A stretch of DNA of 64,000 nt, taken from NCBI RefSeq assembly GCF_016881065.1, contig NZ_WXYN01000022.1:124001-188000 (forward strand). The letters are read 5' to 3'. Shown in pieces: positions 1-8,891 of this stretch; within the stretch, counting starts at the first letter, position 1; each line of letters opens with the position of its first letter. Source of the DNA: Planococcus soli (GTDB lineage Bacteria; Bacillota; Bacilli; Bacillales_A; Planococcaceae). Under the pieces are notes generated by a model. The model did no database searches. It had not been told where the DNA came from and saw only the letters and a list, made by a program, of their open reading frames with translations. The position numbers and the translations under genes are program-made.

Positions 1-1
1 T

Positions 2-433
2 TACGGGTTGGACGATGTGCCGGAGGAGTTTGCCGGATTGATCCTGATTGGCGGCAATTCCTGGCGCAAAGAAGAAAGCAAGCAGGTCATGGAACTTGTC
101 GACAAAGCTCTCGAAAAGCAAGTTGTACTCGGGGCAATTTGCGATGCGACAGTATTCTTGGGGATAAATGGACTGCTTAATAATATTCCGCATACCAGCA
201 ACTACTTGGAAGACTTGAAACAAACAGCAAGTGGCAGCTACAGCAATGAAGCCGGCTACTTGCAGCAGCAAGCTGTTCGGAGCGGAAACATCATCACCGC
301 CAACGGCTCCGCATTTTTGGAATTCGGTAAAAGAGTGCTTGAGGCACTAAATGCGGCACCGCAGGAAGAAATTGATGAATGGTACGGTTTTTTCAAAAAA
401 GGCCACCACGAATACATGAAAACCAAACAATAA
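2..433 (+). CDS. DJ-1/PfpI-type glutamine amidotransferase-like protein (partial, 5' end outside window)
   Basis: The frame is open to the left edge, so only the last 143 residues are visible and the true start lies upstream. LILIGGN is the strand that precedes the nucleophile elbow, and ICDATVFLG carries the Cys at the position of the family nucleophile. The following GLLNN..HTSN agrees with the YdeA-like branch of class I amidotransferase-like proteins (established family pattern GAT..LA..GLL...HTS). The C-terminus is helical and ends normally at TAA, followed at once by a strong hairpin terminator. Members act on small molecules or proteins in the cytoplasm and their substrates are mostly unknown, so no specific function is claimed. 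Confidence 0.75.
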   Translation, partial: YGLDDVPEEFAGLILIGGNSWRKEESKQVMELVDKALEKQVVLGAICDATVFLGINGLLNNIPHTSNYLEDLKQTASGSYSNEAGYLQQQAVRSGNIITANGSAFLEFGKRVLEALNAAPQEEIDEWYGFFKKGHHEYMKTKQ

Positions 434-445
434 GAGAGCTGAGCG

Positions 446-496
446 AACCACCTTCCATTGTGAGACTGTCCCCACAATTGGAGGTGGTTTGTTTTT
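446..496 (+). terminator. Rho-independent terminator after the DJ-1/PfpI-like gene
   Basis: Arms AACCACCTTCCATTGTG and CACAATTGGAGGTGGTT pair almost perfectly around a short loop and are followed by GTTTTTG. It begins about 13 bases after the stop codon at 433. Confidence 0.8.
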
Positions 497-529
497 GATG
501 GTCGACTGGAAGAAACTTCGCTACACTGA

Positions 530-606
530 GAAGAAAGAGTGGAAGGTGGCGGCTCCTGTGATAGCAGCGAAGCCGTACCTTCCGGAAAGCGTCCACCTGG
601 AGCGAT
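530..606. repeat. Fragment resembling a Bacillales intergenic hairpin repeat
   Basis: This stretch between the terminator and the response regulator gene contains GGCGGCTCCTGTG near one end and CCACCTGGAGCG near the other, with partial self-complementarity (GCTCC/GGAGC) and inner GGAAGG/CCTTCC arms. I recall similar GGCTCCTGTG...CACCTGGAGCG elements as dispersed intergenic repeats in Planococcaceae; that is memory, not a search. Only one copy is present here, so the repeat status is unproven. Confidence 0.35.
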
Positions 607-657
607 TCTTCCTCCGCACCTTTAATTCAATACAGATGAAAAGATTGGAATGATAAG

Positions 658-1347
658 ATGTTCAAAATCATGATCGTAGAAGACGATTTAACGATTGCAG
701 GGATATTGAAAGAAGAACTGGAAAAGTGGAACTACGAAGCTTTCCTGGTCGATGATTTCAGCCGGGTGCTGGAAGAGTTCAAGTCCAAATCGCCCCAGCT
801 GATCCTGTTGGATATTCAGCTGCCTTCCTTCAACGGCTATTACTGGTGCCAGGAAATTCGGAAGGTTTCACAAGTGCCGATTATTTTCATTTCTTCCCGC
901 AACGAGAATATGGACATTGTGATGGCCATTCAAATGGGCGCAGACGATTTTATTCCCAAGCCTTTCGATTTGACGGTAGCAGTCGCAAAAACGCAGGCGC
1001 TGCTCAGAAGAACCTACGATTTTAAGGAATCGGACAACTTCCTGAGTTTTAACCGGACACTTTTGAAGCCGGGCGAGTCAAAGTTGTTCGTGGAGAATGA
1101 GGAAGTCGACTTGACGCGCACTGAACTGAAAATTATGGAACTCCTGTTTCTTCAAAAAGGCGACTATGTCACAAGAGAAGAAATCATGATCAAGCTATGG
1201 GAAGACGAATCGTTCATCGACGACAATACATTGGCTGTCAATATCGCTCGTTTGCGAAAAAAGCTCGCGAAAGCCGGTCTTGCTGATTTCATCCTGACTA
1301 AAAAGAACATCGGCTACGCTTTGAATAAGGAGGCTGCTCATGCATAG
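658..1347 (+). CDS. OmpR/BceR-type response regulator
   Basis: A 229-residue two-domain response regulator. The receiver domain (about 1-115) has the acidic pocket VEDD at 7-10, the phosphoacceptor Asp52 in LILLDIQLP and the conserved Lys in PKPFD. The C-terminal winged helix (about 130-225) shows the OmpR signature DLTRTELKIMELL and DDNTLAVNIARLRKKL. Its stop overlaps the next gene, the intramembrane-sensing kinase, by 8 bases, and an ABC transporter of the BceAB type follows. That order is the standard peptide-antibiotic detoxification module, so the regulator probably activates the transporter genes through the palindrome at 2451-2476. The ATG lacks a strong ribosome site (only GGAATGATAAG upstream). 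Confidence 0.93.
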   Translation: MFKIMIVEDDLTIAGILKEELEKWNYEAFLVDDFSRVLEEFKSKSPQLILLDIQLPSFNGYYWCQEIRKVSQVPIIFISSRNENMDIVMAIQMGADDFIPKPFDLTVAVAKTQALLRRTYDFKESDNFLSFNRTLLKPGESKLFVENEEVDLTRTELKIMELLFLQKGDYVTREEIMIKLWEDESFIDDNTLAVNIARLRKKLAKAGLADFILTKKNIGYALNKEAAHA

Positions 1348-2356
1348 AGAATCCAGAGGGGCTTTGTTTAAAAGTTTTCTGCTGTCAGTGCGGCCCCAGC
1401 TGTTTTTGTTTGCCGGAATGGCAATCATTTTTGGAGTGATATACTTTTTGAACAGACAGCCGCTGAGTTTGTTTTTCTACAGCATGCAAGTGTCGGCATT
1501 TCTGCTGTTGATTTATTTATTTATCCATTACTTTCAATATGCCAGGCGCTATAAGCTGATCAGCAGCCTGGACCTTGTGACCGCCTCCAGCCTGGAAGAT
1601 CTACAATCCATTTCGGGACCTGTTGACCGCCTCTATATAGAAAAGATGGAAACTTTGCTTGGACAGCTGCGGGAATCGGAAAATTTGCATGCCGAGCGCC
1701 AAACCGATCAGCTGGATTATTTTACGTTGTGGCTTCATCAGATCAAGACGCCGATTGCTGCCATCAGCCTCTTGACTCAAAGTTCAAAGGCGGCAGAAGC
1801 AAAACAAATTTCGCAGGAATTGGTGCGCCTTGAGGATTATACGCACATGGCGCTCAATTACATTAAGCTGGAAGAGTCTGGAACAGATTTGGATTTATCG
1901 CTGGTTGATGTGGATGAACTCGTTAAAAAAGCCATCAAAAAATATTCCATCCTGTTCATCTACAAAGGCATCCGTCTCGATTATCAGCCGCTTGGCATGA
2001 CAGTGCTGTCGGACGGCAAGTGGCTGCAAAATCTGCTTGAACAGGTCTTGTCGAACAGCCTGAAATACACGCCGCAAGGGACGATTTCGATCTACCGGGA
2101 TTCGTTGCAGGCAGAAACGCTGATTATCGAGGATACCGGCATTGGCATCCGTTCAGAAGATCTGCCGAAGATTTTTAACAAAGGCTATTCCGGCATGAAT
2201 GGCCGTCTCCATGAAAAGTCCACTGGCCTCGGCCTGTTCCTCAGCAAAAAAATCTGCCAGCGTTTAGGGCACCGCATTAATATTGACTCACTGCCGGACC
2301 AAGGAACCCGTGTTGCCATCGACATGTCGCGTGCGGATTTGCAGGTTTTTGATTGA
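1340..2356 (+). CDS. BceS-type intramembrane-sensing histidine kinase
   Basis: A 338-residue kinase with two closely spaced N-terminal membrane helices (about 20-37 and 45-65) and almost no extracellular loop, the hallmark of intramembrane-sensing kinases that take their signal from a partner ABC permease. The phosphoacceptor is His133 in TLWLHQIKTP. Catalytic boxes follow: N box LEQVLSNSLKYTP, G1 EDTGIGI and G2 STGLGLFLSKKI. It starts at the ATG that overlaps the regulator stop and has AAGGAGG upstream. It pairs with the regulator at 658-1347 and the BceAB-like transporter at 2552-5294. Confidence 0.93.
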   Translation: MHRESRGALFKSFLLSVRPQLFLFAGMAIIFGVIYFLNRQPLSLFFYSMQVSAFLLLIYLFIHYFQYARRYKLISSLDLVTASSLEDLQSISGPVDRLYIEKMETLLGQLRESENLHAERQTDQLDYFTLWLHQIKTPIAAISLLTQSSKAAEAKQISQELVRLEDYTHMALNYIKLEESGTDLDLSLVDVDELVKKAIKKYSILFIYKGIRLDYQPLGMTVLSDGKWLQNLLEQVLSNSLKYTPQGTISIYRDSLQAETLIIEDTGIGIRSEDLPKIFNKGYSGMNGRLHEKSTGLGLFLSKKICQRLGHRINIDSLPDQGTRVAIDMSRADLQVFD

Positions 2357-2450
2357 ATGGGTTTCAAAGTGATTACTGCAACAAGTACGATCAGGTTATG
2401 AATACTCGGAAAGCCTGCAGCAATTTCCTAACTTTTAAATGCATTTTTAA

Positions 2451-2476
2451 GCAATCTTACGAAACCGTAAGATTGC
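2451..2476. promoter_or_regulatory. BceR-like operator upstream of the ABC transporter
   Basis: A perfect inverted repeat with 11-base arms (GCAATCTTACG and CGTAAGATTGC) and a 4-base spacer lies in the 195-base gap between the kinase and the ATPase gene. The core TTACG-N4-CGTAA matches the architecture of known BceR-type sites (TNACA-N4-TGTAA). It could also act as a weak terminator because CTTTCTGTTTG follows, but the arms are AT-rich and the location before a regulated transporter favours an operator. Confidence 0.6.
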
Positions 2477-2551
2477 CTTTCTGTTTGTAAGGATAGGTAC
2501 AGGCAGCCCATCCGATCCTGCCGTATGATTAAAAGCAAGGAGGGGTTGGCA

Positions 2552-3319
2552 ATGACCTTATTAGAAATCAAAAACTTAAAGAAAGTATATACAGCACGAT
2601 TTTCGAATCAGCAGACAGAAGCGCTGACGACCGTCAATTTTTCAATAGAGGCTGGCGAGTTTGTTTCCATTATGGGGGAGTCGGGATCAGGCAAAACAAC
2701 ACTGCTGAACATCATTTCCACATTGGATGATGCGACATCAGGAGAAGTTTTTCTGGAGGGCAGCCCGTTATCGAAGATCAAAGACAAAGAGATTTCCGCA
2801 TTCCGCAGAAATACACTTGGCTTTATATTCCAGGACTTTAACCTGCTGGACAATTTCACCATCAAAGACAATATCCTGCTGCCGCTGGTGCTGTCGAAAA
2901 CACCGGTGAGGGAAATGGAAGAACGGCTGATGCCGATTGTGAAAAATCTCGGAATTGAAGCCCATATCGATAAGTTTCCTTATGAAGTTTCAGGCGGACA
3001 GAAACAGCGGGTTGCGGTGGCGAGGGCATTGATCACCCAACCGAAAATCATTTTGGCGGATGAGCCGACAGGAGCACTCGATTCGAAGGCTTCCCAAAAC
3101 CTGATGGAAATTCTTAAAGGCATTAACGAAACCGGCCAGACGATTTTGATGGTGACGCACAGTGCACAGGCAGCGAGCTTTTCCAACCGGATCCTCTTTA
3201 TCCGGGATGGGGCAGTCTATCATGAGATATACCGGGGCGACGCGCCAGCTGAACAATTTATGGACCGCATTTCGAAGTCGCTGAAAGTCTTGTCCAGCCG
3301 GGGTGAGCTGGATGAATAA
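2552..3319 (+). CDS. BceA-type ABC transporter ATP-binding protein (peptide antibiotic resistance)
   Basis: A 255-residue ATPase of the MacB/BceA group. Walker A is GESGSGKTT, the Q-loop is FQDFNLL, the signature is VSGGQKQRVAVARAL and Walker B is IILADEPTGALD, followed by the switch His in MVTHS. The ATG at 2552 is chosen over the upstream ATG at 2525 because AAGGAGGGG sits 6-7 bases ahead of it. It overlaps the permease gene by 8 bases. In known modules this ATPase and the large permease free cell-wall lipid intermediates from bacitracin-like or lantibiotic peptides and also signal to the kinase. Confidence 0.93.
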   Translation: MTLLEIKNLKKVYTARFSNQQTEALTTVNFSIEAGEFVSIMGESGSGKTTLLNIISTLDDATSGEVFLEGSPLSKIKDKEISAFRRNTLGFIFQDFNLLDNFTIKDNILLPLVLSKTPVREMEERLMPIVKNLGIEAHIDKFPYEVSGGQKQRVAVARALITQPKIILADEPTGALDSKASQNLMEILKGINETGQTILMVTHSAQAASFSNRILFIRDGAVYHEIYRGDAPAEQFMDRISKSLKVLSSRGELDE

Positions 3320-5294
3320 CCGCTTTTTCTCGTCGCTGGCATTGCGCAACATCAAATCAAATAAACAATTGTACATTCCGTATTTACTGTCTTCAACCAC
3401 CATTATCATGATGTTTTACTTGATGGCTTCTTTATTGGACAATGAATTCGTGCAGGAACGATCAAGTTCTTTGTCCCCATTATTTGTGCTGGGTACGATA
3501 GTGATCGGTATTTTTTCGGTCATCTTCATTCTTTATACAAACAGCTTTCTCATTAAAAGGAGAAAAAAAGAAATAGGCCTGTATGGTATTTTGGGTCTTG
3601 AGAAAAAACATGTAGCGAAAATCTTGTTTTTTGAAACAGGTTTCACGAGCATTTTGAGTATTGCCGCAGGCTTGGTTGGCGGATTGATCTTTGGGCGGCT
3701 GTTTTTCATGCTGCTGAATTACATGGTCAGATTGCCTGTAGACATTATTTATTCGACGTCTAGCTTAATAGTTTTGGCTACAATTGGCTTGTTCTTGGCA
3801 ATCTTCGGGATTACCTTTTTATATAACGTCAGCCAATTCACTTTTGCCAATCCCGTTAAGTTGCTGAAAGGAAAGCAGGAAGGGGAAAAAGAACCGAAAG
3901 GCTCGATCATCCTCTTTATCCTGTCACTTGTTCTTCTTGGCTGGGGATACGGAATTTCGGTGACGATTCCGGATCCGCTTGAAGCCATTACGAAATTTTT
4001 CCTGGCAGTGCTGCTGGTGATCATCGGCACCTACTTATTGTTTATTTCTGGTTCCATCTTTATTTTGAAAGCCCTAAAGAAAAACAAGCAGATTTATTAC
4101 CGCCCGGGCGCTTTTATCTCCATCTCGGGCATGCTTTACCGCATGAAGCAGAACGCCGTCGGGCTCGCGAACATCTGTATCTTGGCGTCGATGGTCATTA
4201 TTGCGGTTTCGACGACTTTGACCATCTTTATCGGGGCAGAAGAGACTTTGGAAAACCGCTTTCCTTACGAAAACAACATGACTCTTTTCGGTGATGTCGA
4301 AAATGTCGATGAAATGAATACGCGCTTTTTCGAACTTCAGGATCAAGTTCAGAACACCGTCTATGCTGAAGGACTGGAAGTGACAGAAAGTGAGAGTTAC
4401 CGATACGCGACTTTCTTTGGCGGGGTTCAGGGCAATGAATTTGTTTTTGATCAAGGGTATGCAGACCAAGAGAATCCGACCGTACTGATGGTCCTTCCGC
4501 TTGAAGATTTTAATGGGATGACGGGTAAATCCTATACGCTGGATGACGATGCAGCCCTTTATTACCATTCAACAAATGCCTATAAAGACAGCGAACTGAC
4601 ACTCGGCAATAAGACATACCGGGTAGCGGAAGTAGCCAATGAGTTCGGGGAGGATATGGATTTAGTCGAATCCATGGCGATCGTTGTGCCTGATGCCTCA
4701 CATCTCCTGGAAATACAGGACGATTTTAAAGAACAATATCCAGAAACCAACTATTTGACCATTGATGCGGAAGTCGGCTGGAATACCTCTGGCACTGAAG
4801 AACAGAAAGAAGCATTGGCCAAAAAACTCAATGGCGAATATGGCTTGGGGGCAGGAGGCAGCAACCTTTACGACTCGCGTTTGCTTCAGCGCGAAGAATG
4901 GTATGGAATGAACGGAGGCTTCCTGTTTCTGGGGATATTCCTCGGCCTGCTGTTTACAATTGGCACTGTGTTGATCACGTATTTCAAACAGGTGTCAGAA
5001 GGATTTGATGACCGGGAGAAATTCCAAATCATGCAGAAGGTCGGCCTCGATAGGGAAACGATCCAGGAATCCACACGATCCCAGATTGTCTGGATGTTTG
5101 TGCTGCCGATTGTCATCGCTACGATTCATGTCATCTTCGCCTATCCGATTGTCCGGAAGCTGCTGCTGATTTTTGGCGTAACGAATGAAACCACTTGGCT
5201 GTTGTCATTTGTCGGTGTCGTTATCGCATTTGCGGCCATCTACTGGGTTATCTATCGCCTTACTTCAAAAACCTATTACAGGATTGTCAGATAG
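3312..5294 (+). CDS. BceB-type ABC transporter permease (FtsX family)
   Basis: A 660-residue membrane protein. It has an N-terminal helix starting about residue 20, clusters of further helices to about 320, a large extracytoplasmic domain (roughly 325-535) and three C-terminal helices (from about 545, 600 and 630), as in the ten-helix BceB family. The N-terminal motif LALRNIKSNKQLYIPYLLS is typical. The large domain senses or binds the peptide-lipid target in studied members. I chose the ATG at 3312, which overlaps the ATPase stop, over the GTG at 3303 because GGGGTGAG lies ahead of it. The gene ends the module and a terminator follows. Confidence 0.92.
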   Translation: MNNRFFSSLALRNIKSNKQLYIPYLLSSTTIIMMFYLMASLLDNEFVQERSSSLSPLFVLGTIVIGIFSVIFILYTNSFLIKRRKKEIGLYGILGLEKKHVAKILFFETGFTSILSIAAGLVGGLIFGRLFFMLLNYMVRLPVDIIYSTSSLIVLATIGLFLAIFGITFLYNVSQFTFANPVKLLKGKQEGEKEPKGSIILFILSLVLLGWGYGISVTIPDPLEAITKFFLAVLLVIIGTYLLFISGSIFILKALKKNKQIYYRPGAFISISGMLYRMKQNAVGLANICILASMVIIAVSTTLTIFIGAEETLENRFPYENNMTLFGDVENVDEMNTRFFELQDQVQNTVYAEGLEVTESESYRYATFFGGVQGNEFVFDQGYADQENPTVLMVLPLEDFNGMTGKSYTLDDDAALYYHSTNAYKDSELTLGNKTYRVAEVANEFGEDMDLVESMAIVVPDASHLLEIQDDFKEQYPETNYLTIDAEVGWNTSGTEEQKEALAKKLNGEYGLGAGGSNLYDSRLLQREEWYGMNGGFLFLGIFLGLLFTIGTVLITYFKQVSEGFDDREKFQIMQKVGLDRETIQESTRSQIVWMFVLPIVIATIHVIFAYPIVRKLLLIFGVTNETTWLLSFVGVVIAFAAIYWVIYRLTSKTYYRIVR

Positions 5295-5312
5295 AGCAGA
5301 AAGAAATAATGT

Positions 5313-5349
5313 GCCGTCCAGCAGACTTGCAGTTATTGGACGGCTTTTG
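5313..5349 (+). terminator. Terminator after the BceAB-like operon
   Basis: GCCGTCCA and TGGACGGC form an 8-bp stem around a 16-base loop, followed directly by TTTT, 18 bases after the permease stop codon. Confidence 0.7.
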
Positions 5350-5496
5350 GCATTTCAGTCAAAGGACTGAATTTGGAGCGGAACTAAGCATATCCAACTC
5401 TTTTTGCTCAGCTTTCCGGTACCATAGAAAGTGGTAGAGGCGAAGGCTTGCATACGCCTCCAGATGGGTAAAAGAATAGCCAAGGAGGAATTTTTC

Positions 5497-6618
5497 ATGA
5501 CCATTACTACACAAAACATATTCGAACCGTTCTCTTTTACGTCCGGATTGACCCTTAAAAATCGTGTTCTGATGGCACCGATGACAACATCATCCTCAGA
5601 TCAAAATGGCGATGTTACAGAACAAGAGCTGGTTTATTACAAGCGCCGTTCCCAAAGCGGACTGGGTGCTGTCATAACAGCCTGTGCGCATGTCGAGCCG
5701 CTTGGTGTAGGATTTCCAAACCCTTTTGGCGCAGACAGTGACGAACGGATTGACAGTCTGGCGCGCTTGGCTGCATCAATTCAAGAGGGCGGCGCAAAAG
5801 CGATTCTTCAGCTTTACCATGCAGGACGCATGTCGAATAGCGAGCTGTTGAAAGGCGAGCAGCCGGTTTCGGCAAGTGCTGTTCCGGCTCCGCGCCCCAA
5901 TGCAGCAACGCCTCGTGAAATGACGCCAGAAGAAATCGAAGCAACGATTGCTGCGTTCGGAGAAGCAACAAGGCGCGCAATTGAGGCAGGCTTTGATGGC
6001 GTGGAAATCCACGGCGCGAATACCTATTTGGTTCAGCAATTTTTCTCGCCGCACTCGAATATTCGTACCGATAAATGGGGAGGAGATGTTACAGCGCGCA
6101 TGGCGTTTCCGCTGGCGGTCATCCGGTCGATTCAGAAAGCCGTCGCCGAGCACGCCGATAAACCATTCGTGGTCGGTTATCGCATCAGTCCGGAAGAACG
6201 GGAAGAGCCGGGCATCACGATGGATGATACCCTCGCGTTTTTGACTGCCATCGCAGACCAGGGCATCGACTATATCCATGCATCCGTGGGCAAATTTTCC
6301 GGCGGATCGATCCGCTCGGAAGACAGCCGGTCGCGTGTGGAAATGATCCAAGAGCATATTGGCAAACGGGTGCCGGTAATCGGTGTAGGCGGTCTGCAGA
6401 CGCTTGAACAAGTAAAGAGAGCGTTGGAAATCACGCCGCTCGTATCGCTTGGCCATGCACTGATCATGGATCCGGACTGGTTGGCAAAAGTCAAAGGGAG
6501 CCGCGATGAGGAGATTTTCCAGGCAATCCATTTGAGCAAAAAAGAACAGCTCGATATTCCGGAAGACCTGTGGAATATGGTCACGAATGCTCCGGGCTGG
6601 TTCCGGGTCGAAGAGTAA
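5497..6618 (+). CDS. NADH:flavin oxidoreductase / old yellow enzyme family
   Basis: A 373-residue FMN-dependent TIM barrel. LKNRVLMAPMTT at the first strand, the substrate/FMN motif EIHGANTYLVQQFFSP and the late phosphate-binding segment VPVIGVGGL identify the OYE family (YqiG-like). Such enzymes reduce activated C=C bonds or other electrophiles with NAD(P)H; the natural substrate cannot be told. The start is the ATG at 5497, eight bases after CAAGGAGG; the open frame extends further upstream without support. It appears monocistronic and converges on the DMT exporter gene with a shared terminator. Confidence 0.9.
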   Translation: MTITTQNIFEPFSFTSGLTLKNRVLMAPMTTSSSDQNGDVTEQELVYYKRRSQSGLGAVITACAHVEPLGVGFPNPFGADSDERIDSLARLAASIQEGGAKAILQLYHAGRMSNSELLKGEQPVSASAVPAPRPNAATPREMTPEEIEATIAAFGEATRRAIEAGFDGVEIHGANTYLVQQFFSPHSNIRTDKWGGDVTARMAFPLAVIRSIQKAVAEHADKPFVVGYRISPEEREEPGITMDDTLAFLTAIADQGIDYIHASVGKFSGGSIRSEDSRSRVEMIQEHIGKRVPVIGVGGLQTLEQVKRALEITPLVSLGHALIMDPDWLAKVKGSRDEEIFQAIHLSKKEQLDIPEDLWNMVTNAPGWFRVEE

Positions 6619-6632
6619 TCCGACAACCACAA

Positions 6633-6672
6633 AAACAGCGCCACTTGGAACTTTTCCAAGTGGCGCTGTTTT
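6633..6672. terminator. Bidirectional terminator between OYE and DMT genes
   Basis: AACAGCGCCACTTGGAA and TTCCAAGTGGCGCTGTT form a long perfect stem with a 3-base loop and A/T tracts on both sides, located between the convergent genes. Confidence 0.88.
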
Positions 6673-6676
6673 GAAG

Positions 6677-7588
6677 TTATAACGAAGAATCTGCTGTTTT
6701 TCCGGAAAGCACCCGGCGTTTCCGGCCCATGAGGTTGACAATCATGACGCCGCCAATTGCGATAACTCCGCCAATAAGCGACAGAGGAGTCGGCAATTCA
6801 TGCAGCCACATCCAGGCAACGAGTATTGCCACAGCCGGTTCCAGGTAAATCAGGCTTGAAACAGAGCTGGCATTGGCCAGCGATAAAGCAGTCGCCCAAG
6901 TTACATAAGCGATTGCCGCAGGAAACAGGCCAACGTACAATGTAGCCAGATGCGCTTCCAACGTAGCTCCCTGTATGGCGGTAACCAGTCCCGGTGAGAA
7001 TATGAGAAACGGCAAAGTGCCGGCCCATGTAAAGTAGGCAGTCAGTTCAATCGCTGAATAACGCGTCAGCAGCGGTTTTTGAAAAACAAAGAAAATGGCA
7101 GATGCAAACGCCGCGATCAATACGAGCAAGGCTCCATTTGTCAGTGTCAAAGAAGCGCCTGCTGAACCGAACGCAATAAACAAGATGCCGATAAAGCCAA
7201 TTCCAAGGCCGATCCAGCCAAGACCCGTTAGCCGTTCCTTCAAGACAAATGCGGCAATCAGGGCCGTAAAGATAGGTCCGGAACCGACCAGCATGCCGGC
7301 TGTGCCGGCAGAGATTGTCTCCATGCCGAACGTAACGAAGATGTGGTAAACACTGATGCCGATCCATCCCAATATAAGAATTCGGAGGACATCGCCTTTT
7401 TGAGGAAGGCGGAATTTCGTTCCTGGCCACAGAGCGAAAACAAGGAACAGGGCCGAAGCAATGAGGAAGCGGACGAGTACATTTTGTCCGGCATCATAGC
7501 CGCCCTGCAGGCCAACCCGTATAGCTGCGAACGAAGAACCCCATATTAAAACAGAGAATAATGCCAGTGAAAAAGCTTTTGCGTTCAA
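6677..7588 (-). CDS. EamA/DMT-superfamily transporter
   Basis: A 303-residue integral membrane protein with about ten hydrophobic helices in two repeated EamA halves; the N-terminus WGSSFAAIRVGL and the first-repeat segment AGTAGMLVGSGPIFTAL are typical of drug/metabolite exporters. The second half contains FPAAIAYVTWATAL. The most plausible start is TTG at 7588, because GGAGGAG lies eight bases ahead of it; ATG codons further upstream would overlap this ribosome site. The substrate is unknown; relatives export amino acids or other metabolites. Confidence 0.85.
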   Translation of the reverse strand: MNAKAFSLALFSVLIWGSSFAAIRVGLQGGYDAGQNVLVRFLIASALFLVFALWPGTKFRLPQKGDVLRILILGWIGISVYHIFVTFGMETISAGTAGMLVGSGPIFTALIAAFVLKERLTGLGWIGLGIGFIGILFIAFGSAGASLTLTNGALLVLIAAFASAIFFVFQKPLLTRYSAIELTAYFTWAGTLPFLIFSPGLVTAIQGATLEAHLATLYVGLFPAAIAYVTWATALSLANASSVSSLIYLEPAVAILVAWMWLHELPTPLSLIGGVIAIGGVMIVNLMGRKRRVLSGKTADSSL

Positions 7589-7727
7589 GTGATCTCCTCC
7601 ATGAACCATTGATGAGGCCAATGGCTATCCTGTCTGCAGTCAGAAACAGACAAAAACTATTATATTCTTTTCCGGAGAGAATGTCTCTAGGAAGAAACGG
7701 CATTGAACGGACATCCGGCTCGGTGCA

Positions 7728-8741
7728 TCAGATAATTTTCCGGCCGCTGCGGCCAAGCGCGTAATAAATTCCATGCTGCAAGCTTTGCAGTGATTCGAAA
7801 GTCTTCAAGCTATTCTGAGATTGTGCAATGACGATTGCCAGTTCAGGTGAAATGCCGACGAGAATGACCTCTGTTCCCAGAAGCCTGGCAGAAGCGCCGA
7901 GTTTATCGATAAGGGAAGCTGTATGCTCTGTAATATGCTGATTCAAACCGGTCAAATCAATTAGCAGGTAATTGGCTTTATGCTTTGGAAGTTCACTTAA
8001 GGTTTTAAAGATTAAATCCTCTGTCCGCTGTTCGTCGTAGCTGCCGATCATCGGAACGACAATAATGCCTTCAAGAACGGGAATAATAGGAGAAGAAAGT
8101 TCCTTGACCAAACTTTGCAGAGCTTTTGTATGGTCGTCGACAAGTGCTTCGAGCTTTCGGATTTGATCAGCTTCCTGTTTTCGGGACAGCTCATGAATGT
8201 TTTGCTGGACCGTCACTTCGGAAGGGAAATATTCTACAATGCTGTAAGGGGTGTCTTCGTTCTGATATTGAATGGTTTTGTACCAGAAGTTGCTGCCGAA
8301 CAAACCCGTCAAGACACCTGCATAATGGGAAGGCACAAATATGCCTTCAGTATTATTATTTTTCAGCAAGTTCATTTTGTATTCCCAATCATTCTGGATA
8401 TGCATGGTAAAGGTGTTGTTTTCAACGTCCATTTCAACGATTTCAACTTTTCCCCAACCTGCAGGTGCGTATGTATTGGAAATCCACTCGACCACGTTTG
8501 AAGTATCGATATGCTTCATATCCTTAAATCCTTCGCCAACGATGACGCCTTGGCGGAATCCGGTTGTTTCCAATACGAGCTGCGTCGCTTCAATTCCTGA
8601 GATGTCTTTGATCGTGTCAAAAAAAGTTTCCATGGCACTTGTCCAAAAGAGTACGACGTCTCTGCCTTCAAAAAGAGCCTCTCCAGTTTCCAAATCCCAC
8701 TTTAGTTCAACGCCGCCGACAATGATGTTTTTTTTGCTCAT
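7728..8741 (-). CDS. RsbR-like protein: N-terminal sensor region plus STAS domain
   Basis: 337 residues. The C-terminal 120 or so residues form a STAS domain of the stressosome RsbR type: PIIPVLEGIIVVPMIG, then LLIDLTGL, with the Thr where RsbR proteins are phosphorylated, and LLGTEVILVGISPELA. In B. subtilis RsbRA the second phosphorylated Thr lies in the equivalent of VGISPE; here it appears to be Val (alignment by eye). The N-terminal 200 residues do not look like the globin fold of RsbRA; they include TSAMETFFDTIKDISG and a stretch like V4R/XylR-N ligand-sensing domains, followed by a charged linker helix. No rsbS, rsbT or sigB lies nearby. It probably modulates the general stress response. 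Confidence 0.75.
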   Translation of the reverse strand: MSKKNIIVGGVELKWDLETGEALFEGRDVVLFWTSAMETFFDTIKDISGIEATQLVLETTGFRQGVIVGEGFKDMKHIDTSNVVEWISNTYAPAGWGKVEIVEMDVENNTFTMHIQNDWEYKMNLLKNNNTEGIFVPSHYAGVLTGLFGSNFWYKTIQYQNEDTPYSIVEYFPSEVTVQQNIHELSRKQEADQIRKLEALVDDHTKALQSLVKELSSPIIPVLEGIIVVPMIGSYDEQRTEDLIFKTLSELPKHKANYLLIDLTGLNQHITEHTASLIDKLGASARLLGTEVILVGISPELAIVIAQSQNSLKTFESLQSLQHGIYYALGRSGRKII

Positions 8742-8891
8742 GCTATAAATTCCTCCATTTATAATGAAAAATTGGTGTAGAGAGTATTAACTTCAGACCT
8801 TGCTTTAAGTATTCCCTAGGAAGCAAACAATATGTCTGGTGCCAAAATTTTTTGGAAAGACTTATGGAAATGGCCCCAAAGCCAGTGAATT

